In this document: positions 54,479-61,545 of the stretch, one piece after another | Numbering within the stretch: the first letter of the stretch is position 1 | How the letters are laid out: every line of letters starts with the position of its first letter | The notes under the pieces: model-generated | The model's database searches: none | The model's input: the letters and a program-made list of their open reading frames with translations, nothing else | Told to the model about the DNA's origin: nothing | Made by a program: the position numbers and the translations under genes | Source: Tianweitania sediminis | Lineage (GTDB): Bacteria > Pseudomonadota > Alphaproteobacteria > Rhizobiales > Rhizobiaceae | Reading direction: 5' to 3' | NCBI RefSeq assembly: GCF_017813335.1 | Contig: NZ_JAGIYY010000008.1 | Span: forward strand, 62,001-126,000 | Length of the DNA stretch: 64,000 nucleotides

Positions 54479-55009
54479 GGCCGTGTTCGCCGCGTCGATG
54501 GCGTTTGCCAGCTCGCGAACAATCGTTTCCGGTTCGTTGTCGATGCTGACGCGGATCGCGGCCTCGTCCTGCCCAGGTGGTTCCAGAGCGGCGAACTGGC
54601 TGTCGATCAGCGTCACGGGCATGAAGTGACGCTGACGCTTTGCCATGCGATCGGCAATGAGCGCGCGGTCTCCTTCCAGATAAAGGATGGCGAGGGGGCG
54701 ACCGGCCGCGGCTCGGATTTGATCGCGGTAGCGACGTTTCAAAGCGGAACACCCAATGATCAACGGTTTCTCGTGATGCCGCAGCGCAAGGCCCACTTCC
54801 TTCAGCCAGGGTGCGCGGTCGTCGTCCGTCAGCGGTTCGCCGCGTGCCATTTTCGCGATGTTGCTTGGCGAATGCAGATCATCTCCGTCGATGAAATCAA
54901 AACCAAGCCGGGCGGCGAGCCTTTCGCCGATCAGGGTTTTTCCTGAACCCGCAACGCCCATGAGAATGAAATGCGTGTACACGCTTGCGACCACCTCCGC
55001 TTCGATCAT
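54476..55009 (-). CDS. gntK: Gluconokinase
   Basis: This 177-residue P-loop kinase phosphorylates gluconate to 6-phosphogluconate. Walker A GVAGSGKT near residue 18, FIDGDDLHSPSNIAKMARGEPLTDDDRAPWL, IIGCSALKRRYRDQIR and FMPVTLIDSQFAALEPP are characteristic of GntK. The length is normal. The last residues (ANTA) are encoded by DNA that also reads as the GGDEF remnant in another frame, so its natural C-terminus may have been replaced. Confidence 0.93.
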   Translation of the reverse strand: MIEAEVVASVYTHFILMGVAGSGKTLIGERLAARLGFDFIDGDDLHSPSNIAKMARGEPLTDDDRAPWLKEVGLALRHHEKPLIIGCSALKRRYRDQIRAAAGRPLAILYLEGDRALIADRMAKRQRHFMPVTLIDSQFAALEPPGQDEAAIRVSIDNEPETIVRELANAIDAANTA

Positions 55010-55069
55010 GATCGGGCGGTGTTTGCCGCCTCGTCTCTTGATCTAGCGCGGGAAGCGCAAAGGGCCCGT

Positions 55070-56344
55070 TCAAGCAGGTTCGGCTTCGGCAAAGGACAGG
55101 AAGGGCAGGCTTTCGCGGCGACGGCGCGCATAGCGGGTGAACTCGCCGATGGCGCAGATGATGTGGTAAAGCGAGCTTGCCGGTGCTTCACCGGGCAGGA
55201 AGCTGCCGTCGTTCAGCATCGTGTCGCGCCAAAGCCCATTGGCGTGGTTGGCAACATAGGCTTGCACGGACGCAGCCGCCTCGAGTGCCCGCTTTTCCGC
55301 AGTCCACGCTTCACGCCCGAAATGCCGGTCGGAGAGGGCGAGCCAGGCCTTCAAGCGCTCTGTTTGCGGCCACAACCGTGCGGCGGCATCGCTGACGGCA
55401 CCATTGGACCAGATGGCGTTTACGGTGACATTCCGTTCCACATCATGTCCCAGCCGTTCGGCGGCCTGAACCATGCGGTCTGGATATCCAGCGGTGTCGC
55501 CTCCGGTGAGTTCCTCCCACCGCATCATGAGCCACGCCCATTCAAATGTCAGTCCGGGTTCGAACCGGTGCATGCGGCCTTCCTTAAGCGGCCGCCATTG
55601 CGGGTCGAAGGCGCTGAAAACAAGGGCCGTTTCCGGGTCCAGCAGGCGGGACTTCAGCAGCGCCACCATGTCCTCGGCGAGCTTTGTCCAGATCGTGTCC
55701 GGAGAAAGCGCAATCCAGGAAAGCGCTGCTTCGAGCAGATGCATGTGCGGTGTGGAACGCAGCGGAAACGGCTGGTTTGAGCCGTCGCGATACCCATCAT
55801 CTCCGTGCGAGAACTGACCGACAATGACCTGGTGAAGGCGTCGTGCACGCAACGCAATGTCTTCATCGCCGAGAAGATGATAGGCGCGGGCGTAGGCCAG
55901 GAGAAGAAAGGCCTGATCCACAAGCTGGTAGCCGGACTCCTGGACGTCGTTGTCCTCGTCGAGCAGGTTGTAGAGTAGCCCGTCCGGTCCGGAATTGGTC
56001 AGAAGGAAGCGGTGACCGTGTCGGACGCAGGCAACGGCGGCTGCGCGGTTCCAGCCGAGCTGCGCGGCTTCGCAAAAGGAATAAACCTGGCGCGCCGTCA
56101 CCCGCACGCGCCTTGGGCCTCTTTTGGCCGCACCAACCGGCGGCAGCGCTTCCACGTAACCGCCGCGCGCATGGTCAAGCCCGACTGTGGACCATAGCGG
56201 AAGGATCTCCTCGAAGAGATGCTTGCGCAGGTTGTCGGCGGCAGAACAAAGGGCAGGGCCGAGGTCTGCTTCAGGAGGCAGAGGCTGAGGCTGTAGGGAG
56301 GCTTCCGCGCGCCGTCCGCTCCTGCCGAACATAAAACTGAACAT
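55070..56344 (-). CDS. AGE-family sugar epimerase/isomerase
   Basis: This 424-residue protein is an (alpha/alpha)6-barrel of the N-acylglucosamine 2-epimerase family: HARGGYVEAL, RRVRVTARQVYSFCEAAQLGW, YQLVDQAFLLLAYARAYHLLGD, NPHMHLLEA-like STPHMHLLEAALSW, and FEPGLTFEWAWLMMRW with the catalytic His region. Members include mannose isomerase and mannose-6-phosphate isomerase-like enzymes. Being next to an alginate-type operon that consumes GDP-mannose, a mannose role is plausible but inferred. Start ATG at 56344; 56332 is possible. Confidence 0.82.
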   Translation of the reverse strand: MFSFMFGRSGRRAEASLQPQPLPPEADLGPALCSAADNLRKHLFEEILPLWSTVGLDHARGGYVEALPPVGAAKRGPRRVRVTARQVYSFCEAAQLGWNRAAAVACVRHGHRFLLTNSGPDGLLYNLLDEDNDVQESGYQLVDQAFLLLAYARAYHLLGDEDIALRARRLHQVIVGQFSHGDDGYRDGSNQPFPLRSTPHMHLLEAALSWIALSPDTIWTKLAEDMVALLKSRLLDPETALVFSAFDPQWRPLKEGRMHRFEPGLTFEWAWLMMRWEELTGGDTAGYPDRMVQAAERLGHDVERNVTVNAIWSNGAVSDAAARLWPQTERLKAWLALSDRHFGREAWTAEKRALEAAASVQAYVANHANGLWRDTMLNDGSFLPGEAPASSLYHIICAIGEFTRYARRRRESLPFLSFAEAEPA

Positions 56345-56699
56345 GCAAAGCCGCCCCAACCTCCGACCGCAACTTTCCGGAAGAAAGCATTTGTTTCGAA
56401 ACGGGACGTTATCACAGATTAACATCCTTTAAGGAGAGTAAACTATTCTTACTGGGTCTTAATTTTTCTCTTGTGCGGAAGCGGGAAGTAAGCTTCTATG
56501 GCTCGACCCTAGGTTGCATTGCGGTTGGCAGAAGCCAACGGCGGGCGAGGGGTTGGAGAAGTGCGCGAGGTGGCCGGGCGGCGGACACGAGGGACGCGCG
56601 CATGCACTCGGTTTTGTTTCTAGGAATTCTGTGACGGCAGCAGGCGCGCGCGGTGATGAGCCGGTGTAATCGCGCTTGCCTTTTGGCAGGGCAACATCG
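56345..56699. other. Divergent intergenic region, no gene seen
   Basis: These 355 bp separate the AGE-family gene and the Crp/Fnr gene. The left part (about 56400-56470) is AT-rich compared with the surroundings, fitting promoters. No convincing open frame, RNA or long repeat is visible. Confidence 0.5.
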
Positions 56700-57404
56700 A
56701 TGAGCACTCCGTCTTCCGCGTTCCTGAAGCAGTTGCGCAAGATGATCCACCCCTCGGATCCGCGGATCGGGGCATTGGGCGATGTGGTGCTATCCACCAG
56801 CCTGATCGCACGTGGCCGCGATATTGTCCCGCTCGGGTCGACGGAAAGGAGGGTCCTGGCGATCGGCGAGGGGATTGCGATGCGCTACCGCCTTTTGCCG
56901 GATGGCGGCCGCCAGATCTTCATGTTTCTTCTGCCGGGCGACGCTTGTAATCCCAATCTTTTCAATGCGACGCCCATGGATCACGCCATTGCGGCCGTTA
57001 CGCCGGTTCGACTGGAACAGATCCCGCATGACTCGATGCTGGTTCTCTTGAAAAAGGTTCCAGAGGTGAACCAGGCGCTTTGGTCGATGGCGGATCAGCA
57101 AACCGCGGTGATGCGCGATCGCATCATGGGGCTCGGCCGCTGCGATGCGCGGATTCGTGTCGCGCTTCTGTTGTGGGAACTGGTGATGCGTTTGCGCGTC
57201 AGCGAAGCGCAGGTCATGCCTGTTGTTATACCGATCACCCAGGCGCTGCTGGCCGATGCGGTGGGCGTGACGCACATTCACTTCAATCGCATCGTGAGCG
57301 AGTTCTGCCGGCTTGGCATCCTCGCCACGCAAAGGGGCCGCTTGTTTGTGACGAACCCCCGTTCGCTCCAGGTGATCGCAAGCGAGATAACTTGCGCCGC
57401 CTGA
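56700..57404 (+). CDS. Crp/Fnr-family transcriptional regulator
   Basis: This 234-residue protein has an N-terminal cyclic-nucleotide-binding-like barrel (GEGIAMRYRLLPDGGRQIFMFLLPGDACNPNLF) and a C-terminal winged helix (PITQALLADAVGVTHIHFNRIVSEFCRLGILATQRGRLFV). It has no FNR-type N-terminal cysteine cluster. The CRP phosphate-binding RxS motif is not evident. It lies 188 bp upstream of algD on the same strand and could regulate that operon. The ATG at 56700 follows AGGGCAA. Confidence 0.85.
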   Translation: MSTPSSAFLKQLRKMIHPSDPRIGALGDVVLSTSLIARGRDIVPLGSTERRVLAIGEGIAMRYRLLPDGGRQIFMFLLPGDACNPNLFNATPMDHAIAAVTPVRLEQIPHDSMLVLLKKVPEVNQALWSMADQQTAVMRDRIMGLGRCDARIRVALLLWELVMRLRVSEAQVMPVVIPITQALLADAVGVTHIHFNRIVSEFCRLGILATQRGRLFVTNPRSLQVIASEITCAA

Positions 57405-57434
57405 CTAGAAAAACAATCTGAGGTTGCGAAAATC

Positions 57435-57459
57435 GCCGCGAAGATCGTCGGCGGCTTTT
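57435..57459 (+). terminator. Weak terminator-like hairpin after the Crp/Fnr gene
   Basis: GCCGC and GCGGC pair around an 11-base loop, followed by TTTT. The stem is only 5 bp. Confidence 0.4.
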
Positions 57460-57592
57460 GCTTGCCTATGGTCCTTCTTCTCCCAGGAGAACGCGAGTAA
57501 TTCTTTCGAATATTGATGGGGATTAACGAACAAGGATCCGGGCGCCGTTAAAGATAAGGCAGTTAATGTTCGGTTAAGAAGGACTGCCGGCA

Positions 57593-58903
57593 ATGAAGAT
57601 CAGCGTATTTGGCGCAGGCTATGTAGGCGCAGTGTCCGCCAGCTGCCTGGCAAGCGACGGTCACCACGTGGTTGCGGTTGATCCCGACCAGAACAAGATC
57701 AAGCCGCTGCTTGAAGGCAAATCGCCGATCGTCGAGCCTGGTCTGGAGGACCTCATCCAGGGCGGCATCAAGAGCGGCCGCCTTGACGCAACCTCCGATG
57801 TGGAGCGCGCGGTTCTGGGCAGCGACTTGTCGCTCATCTGCGTCGGCACCCCCTCGCTCCCGGATGGCAGCCTCAACACGCAATATCTTGATCGTGTCGC
57901 CCGCGAAATTGGCGCCACGCTGAAGCTGAAGTCGAGCTTCCATTCCGTGGTTGTTCGTTCCACTTGCCTTCCCGGAACAACGGAAGCCGTTGTGATCCCG
58001 GCTCTTGAAGCGGCATCGGGCATGAAGGCGGGCGAAGGGTTCGGCATCGCCTATCTGCCGGAATTCCTACGCGAGAGTACTGCGATTGAGGACTACTACG
58101 ATCCGGGCGTGATCGTCTTTGGCTTCAAGGACGAAATGACGCTGCACCGCCTGCGCGAGATGCACGGCCATCTCGATCGGCCGAAGTTTGAGGTCGACAT
58201 CAAAACGGCGGAAGGCATCAAATACACCAACAATGCCTGGCACGCGCTGAAGATCAGCTTCGCCAACGAAGTTGGAAACATCCTCAGCAACGCCGGCATC
58301 GACAGCCATGTTGCTTTTGAAATCCTTTGTGCAGACAAGCGGCTCAATATCTCGCCAGCCTACATGAAGCCGGGCTTTGCCTTCGGGGGATCGTGCCTGC
58401 CGAAGGATCTTCGTGCGCTGATCAGCATGTCCCGGCGGCAAGGTCTGCCGGTGCCGCTGCTTGAGGCGACGCTTTCGGCCAACGAGATCCAGATCAACCG
58501 CGCTTATTCCATGATTGCCCAGCACGGCCAGCGCAAGGTCGGCTTTGTCGGGCTGAGCTTTAAGCCGGGAACGGACGATCTGCGTGAAAGCCCCTTGGTT
58601 GAGCTGGCGGAGCGCCTTTATGGCCGCGGGTTTCAGATCCGCATCTTTGATCCGAATATTCGGATGAACCGGCTGACGGGCGCCAACGAGAGCTTCGTGC
58701 GCTCGCGCTTGCCGCACCTGGCAGACCTTCTCAATGAGGACATCGGGCCCGTTCTCGAGGATTCCGACATCATCGTTGTTGGGAATCGGGCCGAGATGAA
58801 CGGAGCGCTGAGCCGGGTTCCGGCGGGTGTGCCGATCATCGACCTTGTTCGTCTTGAGGCGGGGCGGCGCAGCCAGGGGAACTACCATGGCATCTGCTGG
58901 TGA
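57593..58903 (+). CDS. algD: GDP-mannose 6-dehydrogenase
   Basis: This 436-residue enzyme of the UDP-glucose/GDP-mannose dehydrogenase family should oxidise GDP-mannose to GDP-mannuronate, the alginate precursor. Motifs: FGAGYVGAVSASCLA, VGTPSLPDGSLNTQYL, YLPEFLRESTAIEDYYDPGVIVFG, and KPGFAFGGSCLPKDLRAL with the nucleophile Cys268. These are closer to AlgD than to UDP-glucose dehydrogenase, and alg8/alg44 follow directly. The ATG has AAGGA upstream; the end overlaps alg8 by 17 bp. Confidence 0.93.
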   Translation: MKISVFGAGYVGAVSASCLASDGHHVVAVDPDQNKIKPLLEGKSPIVEPGLEDLIQGGIKSGRLDATSDVERAVLGSDLSLICVGTPSLPDGSLNTQYLDRVAREIGATLKLKSSFHSVVVRSTCLPGTTEAVVIPALEAASGMKAGEGFGIAYLPEFLRESTAIEDYYDPGVIVFGFKDEMTLHRLREMHGHLDRPKFEVDIKTAEGIKYTNNAWHALKISFANEVGNILSNAGIDSHVAFEILCADKRLNISPAYMKPGFAFGGSCLPKDLRALISMSRRQGLPVPLLEATLSANEIQINRAYSMIAQHGQRKVGFVGLSFKPGTDDLRESPLVELAERLYGRGFQIRIFDPNIRMNRLTGANESFVRSRLPHLADLLNEDIGPVLEDSDIIVVGNRAEMNGALSRVPAGVPIIDLVRLEAGRRSQGNYHGICW

Positions 58904-60383
58904 GTTTGCGGAAACACCAGCGGCCCACCTCCTCTTCATCCTGATGGTCGCCTGGCTCGCAACATCTTTGCCGAGTCAGGCCTATGCCATCATCGACTCG
59001 CGGACGGGGCTGGCGATCGGCTTGATCGGACTGTGGCGCTATGGCTGGGGTGCGCTGCATTTCATCCGAAGCATCCTTTATCGCGCGGTGGTTTACCCGC
59101 GCCTGAAGCGCCAGGCCGAAGCCTCGGCAGAACAGGGAAAGCCGGTTTATCTACTCGTCACCAGCTTCCGCATCCCGACCGAGGTGACGATCGAAGTTTA
59201 CCGCGCCGCCATCCGCGCTGCGCTTGCCGCGCCCGGTCGCGCCACCATTGTTGCTTCGATTGTGGAACTTGCGGACCAGCGCTTGATCAAGCAGCTGTTC
59301 CACCAGATGGTTGGCGCCAATGACCGTGTCGAGCTTGTGCTGGTGCGGATCGACGGCACGGGCAAGCGGGATGCGCTGGCCTTCGGCTTCCGTGCGATCT
59401 CACGCCTGTTGCCGCCGCCCGACGCGATGGTCGCGGTGATCGATGGCGACAGCATCGTGCCGGACGATCTCGTGATCCGTTGCGCGCCCTTCTTCCACGA
59501 CCCCGTTGTGGGCGCGCTGACGACGGATGAGTTTGCCCGCGTTCGCGGTTCCGCGCTCTTCAAGCAATGGTACGATCTGCGCTTCGCCCAGCGTCAGATC
59601 CTGATGTCGTCCATGGGCTTGTCTCGGCGCGTGCTGACCCTCACGGGACGCATGTCGATGTTTCGCGCTTCCATCATCTGCGACCCCAAGTTCATCGCGC
59701 AGGTGGAAACGGACTCGATCGAGCATCCGCGCTTCGGCCGTTTCAAGTTCCTGACGGGGGATGACAAGTCGAGCTGGTTCTGGCTGCTGAAGCACGGCTA
59801 CCATATGCTCTACCTTCCGGACCTGAAGGTCGAGACGGTGGAAGATCCTCCGTCAAGCAGCTTTGTCGGCTCGGCGTCCGCCTTGATGATCCGCTGGTAT
59901 GGCAACATGCTGCGCACCAACGGACGCGCGCTGGCGCTTGGACCGCGGCGGATCGGCTTCTTCACCTGGTGGGCCGTGCTCGACCAGCGCCTGTCCATGT
60001 GGACCTGCCTCGTGGGGCTCACCAGCGCCATACTGGCAACCCTTTTCGTGTCGCCCTTCACGATCCTGGTTTATGCCGTGTGGATCCTCGTGTCGCGCTA
60101 CGTCCTGACGCTGCTGCTGCTTTCGGCGCGCCGCCAGGTCTCGGTCGCGTATCCCTTTCTTCTCTACTTCAACCAGGTTTTCGGCGCGGCCATGAAGACC
60201 TTCATCTTCTTTCGCATGAACCGCCAGAAGTGGACCCGGCAGAAAACCACGCTCGCGGGCGGCGGGGGAGGCTTGGTTCAACGCGCCATCAACCTGGAAT
60301 CCGCCGTGTATCACGCCGCCAGCCTGCTCGCGCTTGTTGCGCTTTGCTCCTGGATGATCGGCGTCACCCATGTCCTCAACTGA
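58887..60383 (+). CDS. alg8: Alginate polymerase glycosyltransferase Alg8
   Basis: This 498-residue GT2 membrane enzyme polymerises mannuronate from GDP-mannuronate. N-terminal helices (about 13-60) precede the cytosolic GT domain with VAVIDGDSIVPDD (DxD-type), GALTTDEFA, TGRMSMFRA, FLTGDDKSSWFWLLKHGYHMLYLPD and LMIRWYGNMLRTNGRAL (Q/RxxRW equivalent), then about four C-terminal helices. All are Alg8 features. The ATG at 58887 has AGGGGAA upstream. Confidence 0.93.
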   Translation: MASAGEFAETPAAHLLFILMVAWLATSLPSQAYAIIDSRTGLAIGLIGLWRYGWGALHFIRSILYRAVVYPRLKRQAEASAEQGKPVYLLVTSFRIPTEVTIEVYRAAIRAALAAPGRATIVASIVELADQRLIKQLFHQMVGANDRVELVLVRIDGTGKRDALAFGFRAISRLLPPPDAMVAVIDGDSIVPDDLVIRCAPFFHDPVVGALTTDEFARVRGSALFKQWYDLRFAQRQILMSSMGLSRRVLTLTGRMSMFRASIICDPKFIAQVETDSIEHPRFGRFKFLTGDDKSSWFWLLKHGYHMLYLPDLKVETVEDPPSSSFVGSASALMIRWYGNMLRTNGRALALGPRRIGFFTWWAVLDQRLSMWTCLVGLTSAILATLFVSPFTILVYAVWILVSRYVLTLLLLSARRQVSVAYPFLLYFNQVFGAAMKTFIFFRMNRQKWTRQKTTLAGGGGGLVQRAINLESAVYHAASLLALVALCSWMIGVTHVLN

Positions 60384-60414
60384 AACCACCAGAACTTTTG
60401 CTGGAGCAGCAACG

Positions 60415-61545
60415 ATGGCCTCGATCAAGCACGAAGCAGAAACACAGCGGCAGCATCCGCGCTACCGTTTGCCGATGCGCGCGGGCGTGAAAGGACGCTT
60501 CTACGATGTGGTCGACTGGTCCCTGGGCGGGTTCGCTTTGCAGAGCGGCTCCGACTTCACCAAAGGGGAGGTCGTCCGCGCCGGCTTGATCGTGCCCATG
60601 AACGGGTATGACCTCAGCATCAAGGTCAGCGCCGAGGTCCGCTATGTTGCCGATGACGCCAAGCGGGTGGGCTTTGCCTTTGTGGACCTGGAAGATCCCC
60701 AGGCGAGCCTGCTGCGCTACGTGGCCGACGCGCTTGTTGCGGGTGAACTCGTTGCGGCCGGCGATATCGTCGACGTGGCGGGCCGGCAGGGAACAGGACG
60801 GTCGCGTGGGTTGCCCGGCCAGGTGTCCGAAAGCGGCTGGCAGAGCCTGGCGCGCGGCGGCCGACGATTGGCTTCGGGTGCGGCCGTGCTCACCATCATC
60901 GGTGCCCTCGGAGCGTATCTATGGGCCAACGTTTATGAGGAAGTGTATGTTGTCCGGGCGCAGGCCGCGAGTGTGTCGGCCAAGGTCGTCAACGTTGCGT
61001 CGCCCGCTGTTGGTCGTGTCGGCTTCCTGAACGAGAATGCCCAGGTCGCCCTTGGCGAGCCGCTGATGACCGTGACCCCTACGGCGGGCGATCCCATCAC
61101 CGTTCAGTCGCCTTGCGATTGCCGCCAGGTGCGTCAGGAGTTCAGCGGCGGCGACTTCGTGAAGACCGGCGACACGGTGGTCAAGCTGATGCGCGTGGAC
61201 GCGCCCATGGTTGTGTCGGCCCTCGTGCCGCCTGATCGCCTGATGAGCCTCTACGGTCTCCAGAAGGCCAGCATCGTGTACGCCGATGGACGTCGCGTCG
61301 ATGATGCCGGCATCCTCTGGTTGCCCGGACAAGACAACGCGCGCGGAGACCTGCCGCGCAGCGACCTGACCGTCGTGCTCGATCCGCGTCGTGAACTGAG
61401 CGCCCACATGATGGGGCAGCCGGTGGAAGTCACCTTTGATCTGTTTTCCGACAGCTTGGTCGGCCGGCTCGTGCATTCGGTTGCCGGTCCCTTGTCTGCC
61501 ATGGCTGCAGGCAAGCCGGCCGAAGAAACTGCGTCCGCACGATGA
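60415..61545 (+). CDS. alg44: Alginate co-polymerase Alg44 with PilZ domain
   Basis: This 376-residue protein has an N-terminal PilZ domain with the c-di-GMP motif RQHPR (12-16) and DWSLGG (34-39), a single membrane helix (about 155-177), and a periplasmic HlyD-like part (VNVASPAVGRVGFLNENAQVALGEPLMTV, VKTGDTVVKLMRVDAPMVV). c-di-GMP binding to Alg44 activates Alg8 in Pseudomonas. Alternative ATG at 60370 would overlap alg8; the one at 60415 has GGAGC at a good distance. It overlaps the next gene by ATGA. Confidence 0.92.
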   Translation: MASIKHEAETQRQHPRYRLPMRAGVKGRFYDVVDWSLGGFALQSGSDFTKGEVVRAGLIVPMNGYDLSIKVSAEVRYVADDAKRVGFAFVDLEDPQASLLRYVADALVAGELVAAGDIVDVAGRQGTGRSRGLPGQVSESGWQSLARGGRRLASGAAVLTIIGALGAYLWANVYEEVYVVRAQAASVSAKVVNVASPAVGRVGFLNENAQVALGEPLMTVTPTAGDPITVQSPCDCRQVRQEFSGGDFVKTGDTVVKLMRVDAPMVVSALVPPDRLMSLYGLQKASIVYADGRRVDDAGILWLPGQDNARGDLPRSDLTVVLDPRRELSAHMMGQPVEVTFDLFSDSLVGRLVHSVAGPLSAMAAGKPAEETASAR

